Below the pieces are notes generated by a model. It searched no databases. It saw only the letters and a program-made list of their open reading frames with translations, and was not told the DNA's origin. From an uncultured Eubacteriales bacterium (GTDB lineage Bacteria; Bacillota; Clostridia; Oscillospirales; Acutalibacteraceae), in the NCBI GenBank assembly GCA_900322105.1, contig ONYV01000125.1:1-6683 (forward strand): a stretch of 6,683 nucleotides of DNA, given 5' to 3'. Shown here piece by piece: positions 1 through 5,225 of the stretch. Made by a program: the position numbers and the translations under genes. Position 1 is the first letter of the stretch; each line of letters opens with the position of its first letter.

Positions 1-172
1 CCTCTTTTGGAATGTAAGTTACTTGATTTGATAATAACACACAGCAGCAGAAAACGAAAACGGATGCCGACAGATATTCCGAGATCATAATGCGGACGCT
101 TTCGTCAGGAACGGGTCTTTTTGCTGCTGACAAAATACAATGGTTGTTTGTCTTGGAAATACATTCAAAATC
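1..172 (-). other. Leader region of a leftward gene beyond the left edge
   Basis: This stretch lies downstream of the leftward promoter at 181-210 and is probably its transcribed leader. CAGCAGCA (42-49) can pair with TGCTGCTG (122-129), closing a loop of about 72 nt; a short GACG-CTTT-CGTC hairpin sits inside that loop. No riboswitch class is recognisable. On the minus strand an ATG at 88-86 opens a frame that stays open to the window edge (29 codons, beginning MISEYLSASV, with a Cys/Val/Phe-rich middle), but it has no Shine-Dalgarno site. The last bases on the minus strand read AAAAGAGG, which could be the ribosome binding site of a gene starting just outside. I therefore do not call a gene here. 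Confidence 0.35.
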
Positions 173-189
173 TACTATATATTATAGTA
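173..189. promoter_or_regulatory. Operator-like palindrome over a -10 element
   Basis: TACTATA-TAT-TATAGTA is a perfect 7-bp inverted repeat with a 3-nt spacer. It covers the -10 box (181-186) and the expected start site of the leftward promoter, the classic position for a repressor site. A second, imperfect palindrome (TGTCAATATTAACA, 205-218, 6 of 7 pairs) overlaps the -35 box. Symmetric AT-rich sites like the first are typical of GntR-type and similar dimeric repressors, but the regulator cannot be named from this sequence. AT-rich palindromes also arise by chance near promoters. Confidence 0.45.
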
Positions 190-210
190 TATTTCAACTC
201 ACATTGTCAA
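181..210 (-). promoter_or_regulatory. Sigma-A promoter reading leftward, off the window
   Basis: On the minus strand there is TTGACA (210-205), an 18-nt spacer and TATAAT (186-181), both hexamers perfect. Transcription would start near 174 and run left past position 1. The promoter lies beyond the terminator of the lipoprotein gene (221-253), so it belongs to a separate unit whose coding part is not in the window. It is overlapped by palindromes at 173-189 and 205-218, suggesting repression. Confidence 0.7.
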
Positions 211-220
211 TATTAACAGT

Positions 221-253
221 GCAAAAAAATAAGGTTCTGTTTTACAGAACCTT
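221..253 (-). terminator. Intrinsic terminator of the lipoprotein gene
   Basis: AAGGTTCTG (231-239) and CAGAACCTT (245-253) form a perfect 9-bp stem with a 5-nt loop. On the minus strand the stem is followed by TATTTTTTT (seven Ts from the A tract at 223-229), as in a Rho-independent terminator for leftward transcription. The plus-strand side has no comparable T tract, so it looks one-directional. It lies about 95 nt past the lipoprotein stop codon, with repeat copy A between the two. Confidence 0.85.
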
Positions 254-275
254 TGTGATGAGTGAGCTTGAACAA

Positions 276-331
276 ACTTCCTCGGAAACTTCCGAAGCAC
301 CGTTTTACTTCTCCGATTCCCGAGGAAGTCT
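276..331. repeat. Repeat copy A, short form with inverted ends
   Basis: The ends ACTTCCTCGG (276-285) and CCGAGGAAGT (320-329) are perfect 10-bp inverted repeats, and an inner hairpin TCGGAA-AC-TTCCGA follows the left end. The left 34 nt match copy B (1754-1787) with two mismatches; the right 24 nt (308-331) match copy B (1891-1914) with one. The two copies have the same orientation. Copy A lies between the stop codon of the lipoprotein gene and its terminator, so it is transcribed in that gene's 3' untranslated region. It resembles a small non-autonomous (MITE- or REP-like) element. No target-site duplication is visible. Confidence 0.75.
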
Positions 332-346
332 GATAAAGGATATGTA

Positions 347-1597
347 TCAATAACTCCAGAGGTTATTGTAGCCTGTGATGAAAGCGTCACCGAAGCAGAT
401 CTCATAGAAGCCGTCATAGTCGTTGTCTTTGTAGTCGTCGATCGCTTTTTTGATGACGTCCTTTGTCAGCACACGGAAAGGAACGTCCATGACGCTTGGC
501 AGGGTAAGACCTGCATGAAGGCGCATAGCATAGTCGATCATCGCATAAGAGATCCATTCATAGCTGTGAGCAACCAGCATTTCGATGCTGCCGCTCTGAG
601 CAAGATCCATGTCTTCGGTAGAGCCGCCTGTTCCGACGATCTTTACAGCAGAACCTGCCTGAACGGTCGCGGAGATGGTGTCGTTGAGCGCATTGTCGTC
701 AAACACGAAAATATAATTGATCTGCGGATCGGAAGTCAGGGCGGACTTGATCTTGTTTGCCAGACCGTTGCCAAGCTCGATGGAAGATCCGCTGATAATG
801 GTGCAGCTTCCTTCATCGGAAGAAACATACTTTTCAAATTCCTTTTTGAAGCCGGTGAAGATGGTAGGCGCTAACACGGAATCTGTGCAGCTGACGATCA
901 GAGCGTGGAGCTTACCCTGTGTTTTGACGATGCCCCAGTCCGCCATCAGTTCGCCTGCGTTTTCAAAGGGGATCGGAACGGTATAATCAACAAAGCTGTC
1001 GGGATGTTCCGTACCTCTGCTGCCCGAAGAGATCACTTCAATGCCGTGAGCCTGCGCTGTTTCGATGTAAGAAGAAACGGTATCTTTTTTGATGTCGCCC
1101 GAAAGCAGGATCATATCGCTTTTTTTGGTCACAGCGTCTGAAAGACCGTCATTGATCTTGGAGACTGTGCCGTCAGTTTCGGGGATGAGGATGCTTTTGA
1201 AGCCGATACGGTCTGCGCCGCGCTCGAAGTTGCGGTTCAGAAGCTTGTGATAGGACGAAGCGGAATTTTTGGAGACCAGAGAGACTGTCAGATCCTTGGA
1301 GCAGTCTCTGCCGATGATATTGTCTTCCTTTGCGGTAAATTTCGGGATGCTTTGAGCAGCGGTGATCTTTTTGTTCAGTTCGTCAAGCTGCGTTTGGGTG
1401 ATCTTGGGCTTGCTTTCGTCCATGCTGACCTCTATTGATTCCTCAGAGACCTGTGGGCGGCTTTGCTCAGAGCTTTGCGCGGAAGGGGTGTCCGAGGCTT
1501 TGGCGGACGGGGAGCTGTCCTTCTTGCCGCAGGCAGACAAAACCGCCGCGGATGCAGTCAACGTCAGGATCAGCGCCAAAGAAATCAGTTTTTTCAT
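347..1597 (-). CDS. Sugar-binding-type periplasmic (type 1) lipoprotein
   Basis: A 416-residue predicted lipoprotein. The chosen start (ATG at 1597-1595) has GGAGAG 8 nt upstream and begins directly with the signal peptide; an in-frame ATG eight codons earlier is less likely. Residues 1-22 are a type II signal peptide ending in lipobox LSAC, with Cys23 as lipidation site. Residues 27-65 are a Ser/Glu/Pro-rich linker. From about 103 to 377 the chain looks like the two-lobed fold of ribose/galactose-type substrate-binding proteins: a first-lobe strand (LTVSLVSKN), the NFERGADRIGF helix, a LLSGD strand, TGFKKEFEKY at 249-257, YIFVFDDNALNDT near 295-307 and IVGTGG near 320. It would sit on the outer membrane face and bind a small ligand, perhaps a sugar. 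No permease or ATPase gene is adjacent, so it is an orphan binding protein or a sensor. The ligand cannot be told. It has its own promoter (1666-1694) and terminator (221-253). Confidence 0.8.
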   Translation of the reverse strand: MKKLISLALILTLTASAAVLSACGKKDSSPSAKASDTPSAQSSEQSRPQVSEESIEVSMDESKPKITQTQLDELNKKITAAQSIPKFTAKEDNIIGRDCSKDLTVSLVSKNSASSYHKLLNRNFERGADRIGFKSILIPETDGTVSKINDGLSDAVTKKSDMILLSGDIKKDTVSSYIETAQAHGIEVISSGSRGTEHPDSFVDYTVPIPFENAGELMADWGIVKTQGKLHALIVSCTDSVLAPTIFTGFKKEFEKYVSSDEGSCTIISGSSIELGNGLANKIKSALTSDPQINYIFVFDDNALNDTISATVQAGSAVKIVGTGGSTEDMDLAQSGSIEMLVAHSYEWISYAMIDYAMRLHAGLTLPSVMDVPFRVLTKDVIKKAIDDYKDNDYDGFYEICFGDAFITGYNNLWSY

Positions 1598-1665
1598 AGT
1601 AGTATCTCTCCAGTTTTTCAATTCTTTGCAATTGTGACAAATTTGATTTTTACACGTTCATGGTA

Positions 1666-1694
1666 ATTATACTTCTAAGAGTATCGGGTGTCAA
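1666..1694 (-). promoter_or_regulatory. Consensus sigma-A promoter of the lipoprotein gene
   Basis: On the minus strand there is TTGACA (1694-1689), exactly 17 nt of spacer and TATAAT (1671-1666): a perfect vegetative consensus. An A/T-rich stretch lies upstream. Transcription should begin near 1659, leaving a leader of about 60 nt before the ATG at 1597. No operator-like palindrome overlaps it, so the gene is probably strongly expressed in growing cells. Confidence 0.88.
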
Positions 1695-1751
1695 TAACCA
1701 AAAAGAGCAAGGATCTGTAAAAAAAACGTAAATTTTCGGTCAGTTTTCATC

Positions 1752-1914
1752 AGACTTTCTCGGAAACTTCCGAAGCACCGTCTTACTCGTTTCTTTTGCA
1801 CCGGGCTTTGTGTCTCTCCCTTGCATTACACCAAGCAGTGCTGCACTCGAGACGCTTTTTTCGGCACAAAATATCCTGCGTAATACGGCACTTCTCCGGT
1901 TCCCGAGGAAGTCT
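1752..1914. repeat. Repeat copy B, long form with 105-bp internal segment
   Basis: The ends AGACTTTCTCGG (1752-1763) and CCGAGGAAGTCT (1903-1914) are 12-bp inverted repeats with one mismatch. The outer parts match copy A (276-331); between them lies an extra segment of exactly 105 bp (about 1788-1892), bordered by ACT at both ends (1785-1787 and 1890-1892). It contains the small palindrome AGTGC-T-GCACT. On the minus strand copies A and B share the potential peptides DFLGNRRS and KTVLRKFPRK in one frame, with 35 extra codons in B. Copy B fills most of the gap between the lipoprotein promoter and gpr, ending 49 nt before the gpr start. Confidence 0.75.
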
Positions 1915-1962
1915 ATTGATTCACAAAAACGAAACAGGATATGGCGACAGGAGGGCTTTGAA

Positions 1963-2850
1963 ATGGAGATCAGAACAGATCTTGCAATGGAAGCGGCGGC
2001 AGGCAGCAGGGGACAAAACACGCAGGGGGTGAGGATAGAAAAATATGACAGGGCAGGCATGAGCATGACATCTGTTGAGATACTGACAGAGGAAGCCGCA
2101 AACCGACTGAAAAAACCGATCGGAAGGTATGTGACGGCGGAGGAACTTCATCTGACGGCAAATTTCAGGGACAGTCGGGAGCATACCGAAGGACTTGCGG
2201 AAGAAATACGCCGTATGCTGCCCGAAAGCGGCACCGTTTTGGTGGCAGGACTTGGCAATCGGGAGATCACCGCCGATGCGCTCGGACCGAAAAGCATTTC
2301 TTACATTTTGGCAACAAGACATTTTCAGGGTGAGTTAGCCAAAAGCACGGGACTTGACCGTCTGAGAAGTGTGGCGGCGGTGGCGACAGGCGTATTGGGA
2401 CAAACAGGGCTGGAAGCGACCGAACTGATATGCAGTATCGTCAGATCGATCCGACCATGCGCCCTGATCGCCATTGACGCTTTGGCGGCAAGAAGCGCTT
2501 CTCGTCTTGGCAATACCGTACAGATCGGCAATTCGGGCATTGCGCCGGGTTCGGGCGTTGGCAACCACCGTATGGCGCTGAATGAAGAAACGCTGGGACT
2601 GCCTGTGATCGGGATCGGCGTACCGACCGTTGTAGATGCGGCAGCTCTTGCGTATGATCTGCTGCAGCCGCATGAGGCTTTGTCGGAAAAGACGCTGGAA
2701 GAGCGTCTGGGAAAGAACAGGGCGCTGACGGTGACGCCCGGCAATATTGATGTGCTGACAGACAGAGCCGCAAAGCTCGTGGGAATGGCGGTCAACTGTG
2801 CGCTGCATTCGTCCTTTGACTTCGATACCCTGGCAGCGCTTACGTCATGA
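1963..2850 (+). CDS. gpr: Germination protease GPR (spore protease)
   Basis: GPR is an aspartic-type endopeptidase (family A25) made in the forespore as a zymogen; at germination it degrades the small acid-soluble proteins that coat spore DNA. The start at 1963 has AGGAGGG 7 nt upstream; longer in-frame extensions run into repeat copy B and are rejected. The protein has 295 residues, shorter than the roughly 370 of Bacillus GPR. RTDLAMEA at residues 4-11 matches the conserved autoprocessing region, so the propeptide would be only about 6 residues, against about 15 in Bacillus. VAGLGNREITADALGP (94-109) and LIAIDALAARS (168-178) hold the two conserved catalytic aspartates, here Asp105 and Asp172. 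GIAPGSGVGN (192-201) is another family signature. spoIIP follows after 82 nt with no terminator between. No convincing forespore promoter is visible upstream. Confidence 0.95.
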   Translation: MEIRTDLAMEAAAGSRGQNTQGVRIEKYDRAGMSMTSVEILTEEAANRLKKPIGRYVTAEELHLTANFRDSREHTEGLAEEIRRMLPESGTVLVAGLGNREITADALGPKSISYILATRHFQGELAKSTGLDRLRSVAAVATGVLGQTGLEATELICSIVRSIRPCALIAIDALAARSASRLGNTVQIGNSGIAPGSGVGNHRMALNEETLGLPVIGIGVPTVVDAAALAYDLLQPHEALSEKTLEERLGKNRALTVTPGNIDVLTDRAAKLVGMAVNCALHSSFDFDTLAALTS

Positions 2851-2857
2851 CGGATTA

Positions 2858-2886
2858 GAATAATCAAAGAGAAAAAGACATACTAT
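2858..2886 (+). promoter_or_regulatory. Sigma-E-like sporulation promoter for spoIIP
   Basis: GAATAAT (2858-2864), a 14-nt spacer and CATACTAT (2879-2886) match the published Bacillus sigma-E consensus ([T/G][A/C]ATA[A/T][A/T], 14 nt, CATACA[A/C]T) at every defined -35 position, with one mismatch in the -10. The same bases also resemble the sigma-G form (TGAATA, 17-18 nt, CATACTA): AGAATA at 2857-2862 lies 16 nt from a perfect CATACTA, so forespore activity is possible. The site is in the gpr-spoIIP gap, and spoIIP is known to be sigma-E dependent in Bacillus subtilis. Transcription would start near 2893, leaving about 40 nt before the spoIIP start. Confidence 0.62.
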
Positions 2887-2932
2887 GTATAAAGAAAAGC
2901 AGATCGGCTGTGTCCGAAAAAGGAGTGGCTGT

Positions 2933-4138
2933 ATGAAGCAGAGGAAACCGATGATCGTAAAATGGTGCGTCAGGATTGGAGCGGCGCTGCTGTCGGGACT
3001 TGGCGTATTTTGTGTGGCAGTGCGGCTTTCGGGAGTGGAGCTTCGTCCGAGCATTCAGCTTGCTGCGGCAGAACTTGCCATGCCGACGGGAAATGCAGCA
3101 TACAGCCGCTTTGAAAAACTCGAACCCGATATACAGACGCAGGCGGAACAGGTAAGTGTTCCGAAAACAGAAAAGAGATCGGAAGAAAGCCGCCCTGACG
3201 AAAAGAACACAGCGCAGACTTCCTCTGACAAACAGACAGCGCAGGAAAAGAAAAGCGGCAAAGAAAACGACAAGAGCGGCAGTAATACCTTTGAAGCGCA
3301 TGACGCGACAAAAGAGGAGATCGCTTCTTATGATAAGGAGCATGAAGGAGAAGAACAGTATCCCGTGCATGAGTTTACGGTGACGGAAGGAAACTGCTGC
3401 TTTGAAGACGTGCAGGTCAAAAATACCGCATCTGCGGAGATCGACATTCAGGAGGAACTGAAAGCGCCTTTAGGCTTCACGATCGAGAAAACGGATGAAC
3501 CGCAGGTGCTGATCTATCATACCCATACCACCGAAAGCTATCTGCCGTATGACACAGGATATTTTTACGAGAGCTTTTTCCCGAGATCTACCGAACAGAG
3601 TGAAAACGTGTGCGCTGTGGGAGAAGAGATCGCAAAACAGCTCAACGCTGCGGGCATCAAAACGATCCATGATACTACCCTGCACGATTATCCCAGTTAC
3701 AGCGGCGCATATGACCGCAGTCTTGAAACGATCGAAGAATATCTTCGTCAGTACCCGACCATCAAGGTGGTGTTGGATATCCACCGTGACGGCATTGGTA
3801 CGGACACCGAAAAATATAAGCCTGTCTTTACTGCTGAGGGCAGACAGGGAGCGCAGATGATGGTACTGGCGGGGTATAATTATGATGATTCGGAGGAATT
3901 TGCGGATTGGGAATATAATCTGCGCTTTGCGCTGAGGATACAGCAGGCGGCGGCAAAAAGGTGTCCCGAGATGATGCGCCCTGTGAATTTTTCGGATTTT
4001 ATGTATAATATGAACGTCAACACGGGTTCTCTGCTGATCGAGGTCGGAGGAGAAGCCAATACGATAGAGGAAGCAAGATTTTCGGGCTATATGATGGGAA
4101 AGGTGCTGTGTGATGTCCTCAAAGACAGCGCAGGATGA
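2933..4138 (+). CDS. spoIIP: Stage II sporulation protein P (SpoIIP)
   Basis: SpoIIP is a membrane-anchored zinc enzyme with peptidoglycan amidase and endopeptidase activity. With SpoIID and SpoIIM it thins the septum and drives engulfment of the forespore. The start at 2933 has AAAGGAG 7 nt upstream; the ATG at 2885 has no comparable site and lies inside the -10 of the probable promoter. The 401-residue protein has a membrane anchor near 11-31, then a charged Lys/Glu/Ser-rich linker (about 60-140) and the catalytic domain from about 185. VLIYHTHTTESYLP (192-205) carries His196, His198 and Glu201; VVLDIHRDGIG (279-289) carries His284; the C-terminal NTGSLLIEVGGEANT motif (363-377) has Glu370. 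These are the conserved residues of the family. The linker differs in composition from the domain, as is common for this protein. It follows gpr as in Bacillus. Confidence 0.95.
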   Translation: MKQRKPMIVKWCVRIGAALLSGLGVFCVAVRLSGVELRPSIQLAAAELAMPTGNAAYSRFEKLEPDIQTQAEQVSVPKTEKRSEESRPDEKNTAQTSSDKQTAQEKKSGKENDKSGSNTFEAHDATKEEIASYDKEHEGEEQYPVHEFTVTEGNCCFEDVQVKNTASAEIDIQEELKAPLGFTIEKTDEPQVLIYHTHTTESYLPYDTGYFYESFFPRSTEQSENVCAVGEEIAKQLNAAGIKTIHDTTLHDYPSYSGAYDRSLETIEEYLRQYPTIKVVLDIHRDGIGTDTEKYKPVFTAEGRQGAQMMVLAGYNYDDSEEFADWEYNLRFALRIQQAAAKRCPEMMRPVNFSDFMYNMNVNTGSLLIEVGGEANTIEEARFSGYMMGKVLCDVLKDSAG

Positions 4139-4186
4139 ATTTTCAAAGAAATTTTAGCTCAGGGACTTTTCTAATGGTAAAAAATC

Positions 4187-4195
4187 TGTTATAAT
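4187..4195 (+). promoter_or_regulatory. Extended -10 promoter of the Ser-rich gene
   Basis: TGTTATAAT is a perfect extended -10 (TGnTATAAT). The -35 at the 17-nt spacing is poor (TTTTCT, 4167-4172), which an extended -10 can compensate. It lies just after the spoIIP stop; no intrinsic terminator is visible between, so read-through from the sporulation unit is also possible. Transcription from about 4202 gives a leader of about 80 nt. Confidence 0.55.
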
Positions 4196-4280
4196 ATAAC
4201 AAGTGTGTAATTTATGATGAATGATTGTTTAATATATTCACAGTCATTTCCTTTGTTTGTTACCATAAGGCGGTGATGGG

Positions 4281-4709
4281 ATGAGGAATCTGAAATATTA
4301 TTTGCTGACATTGTTGATGGTGCTGGGATTTGTGACAGGTACTGTTCTGACGGTTCATGCAGAACCTGAGGATGATTATGACCTGCTGATCTCACTGCTC
4401 GAGGATTCTTCCGAGGTGTCGAATACGAACACAGAAAGCAGTTATGCGCAAGAATCATCACAATTTGTTGAGAGCAGCGCAGACGAAAGCAGTGAGGAAC
4501 ATTCTTTTGATACTTCGGAGGAAAGTCCGACCGTTTCCGACGGAGATGCAGAAAGCAGCGTTTCTGTCAGTGAACCCGAGAGCAGCGCAGAAAGCACAAT
4601 AGACAGCAGTGCGCCGCAAAGTGATACAGAAAGCAGCAATGAACCGTCTGACCCCGTGGATCAGAAGATTCGCAGGAGATCTCGTCTGCGCAAGGCAGCG
4701 GAGAGATAA
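4281..4709 (+). CDS. Ser/Glu-rich secreted protein, N-terminal part of a frameshifted gene
   Basis: The start at 4281 is preceded by AAGGCGGTGA. Residues 1-27 form a signal peptide with a likely cleavage after VHA. Residues from about 40 onward are low-complexity Ser/Glu/Asp sequence with repeated ESS and SSAES units; a 14-nt direct repeat (GAGAGCAGCGCAGA, 4470-4483 and 4578-4591) and many GAAAGCAG units underlie it. The last 15 or so residues change abruptly to a basic stretch (KIRRRSRLRK) before TAA at 4707-4709. That is the mark of reading in the wrong frame, because the frame one base back continues the Ser/Glu-rich sequence. The original protein probably continued to 5158. No known family is recognised; such linkers usually hold a domain away from the membrane or in the wall. 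Confidence 0.6.
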   Translation: MRNLKYYLLTLLMVLGFVTGTVLTVHAEPEDDYDLLISLLEDSSEVSNTNTESSYAQESSQFVESSADESSEEHSFDTSEESPTVSDGDAESSVSVSEPESSAESTIDSSAPQSDTESSNEPSDPVDQKIRRRSRLRKAAER

Positions 4710-4747
4710 GCCCCGAACCTTCCGACCCTTCTGCGTCTGAATCGGAC

Positions 4748-5158
4748 GTGACCGAAAGCAGTGTGCTGACCATCGGGCTGAAACAAAATCCGCTGCAGTT
4801 TTTAGCGCTGATCCGAAACGTCATTCCTGCAAATCGTGCGACGGAGGCGGACTCCGATCTGTCGCCGTCTTCTGTGCGGCCAATCTACGACCATCTTTCC
4901 GACAACGAAATACCATATACCGACATTGAGGGCGCAATCTTAACGCCTGTGACGGAAACACCGCCCGATGCTGCTGCCGTTTCACCTCCTAAAGATGACA
5001 GCCGCAGAACGTTTCTGATCGGTATCATCATTTTTGCGCTGATCGGCATGATGCTGACGGTAGCGCTGATATTGATCATGCGTTCAAGAGGTGATTTTGT
5101 ACCCTCTGTGTTCAGACCTAAACCGAAAAAGCGCAGCAAGTATGCTGCTAAAAAGTAA
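4748..5158 (+). CDS. C-terminal part of the frameshifted Ser-rich protein, membrane anchored
   Basis: This frame is open from 4652 (just after TGA at 4649-4651) to TAA at 5158; the first usable start codon is GTG at 4748, without a Shine-Dalgarno site, so it is probably not an independent gene. Its upstream codons read SEDSQEISSAQG and PEPSDPSASESD, continuing the Ser-rich linker of the preceding frame. It then has a compact part of about 80 residues (VLTIGLKQNPLQFLALI onward) and a transmembrane segment at about 98-120 of this piece (a TFLIGIIIFALIG run). The short cytoplasmic tail is very basic (KPKKRSKYAAKK). Joining both halves by one base gives a protein of 292 residues: signal peptide, acidic Ser-rich stalk, small domain, membrane anchor. 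Function unknown. tex follows after 67 nt without a visible terminator. Confidence 0.5.
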   Translation: MTESSVLTIGLKQNPLQFLALIRNVIPANRATEADSDLSPSSVRPIYDHLSDNEIPYTDIEGAILTPVTETPPDAAAVSPPKDDSRRTFLIGIIIFALIGMMLTVALILIMRSRGDFVPSVFRPKPKKRSKYAAKK

Positions 5159-5225
5159 GGATCGTATGTGATAACAGATAGAGCGCTGTATAGACCCTAT
5201 CAAACAGAAATGGAGAGGATATCTT

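Noticed and set aside
205..218. Rex-type redox operator at TGTCAATATTAACA
   Set aside because: The half-sites are too close together and one pair is mismatched compared with the known 18-bp Rex site.
90..353. Plus-strand 87-codon open frame
   Set aside because: It crosses the leftward promoter, the terminator and repeat copy A, has no Shine-Dalgarno site and no recognisable protein features.
1659..1754. Possible sigma-G sites upstream of gpr (CATGGTA at 1659, CATCAGA at 1748)
   Set aside because: The -35 partners (TGACAA, GTAAA) are poor, CATCAGA misses the key TA, and the sites are 200-300 nt from the gene.
1810..1962. 51-codon N-terminal extension of gpr
   Set aside because: It lies in repeat copy B and precedes a strong Shine-Dalgarno site with the family-typical start at 1963.
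1740..2066. Minus-strand 108-codon frame through repeat copy B
   Set aside because: Its start lies inside gpr without a ribosome binding site; the peptide similarity to copy A follows from the DNA repeat itself.
2325..2867. Long open frames antisense to gpr
   Set aside because: They mirror gpr codon structure; gpr is certain from its motifs and these have no start signals.
2885..2932. Upstream ATG for spoIIP
   Set aside because: No proper Shine-Dalgarno site, and it falls within the -10 of the likely promoter; the ATG at 2933 has AAAGGAG at ideal distance.
4649..4709. Programmed -1 frameshifting in the Ser-rich gene
   Set aside because: No X-XXY-YYZ slippery heptamer lies in the required interval and no strong downstream stem is evident; a plain indel is simpler.
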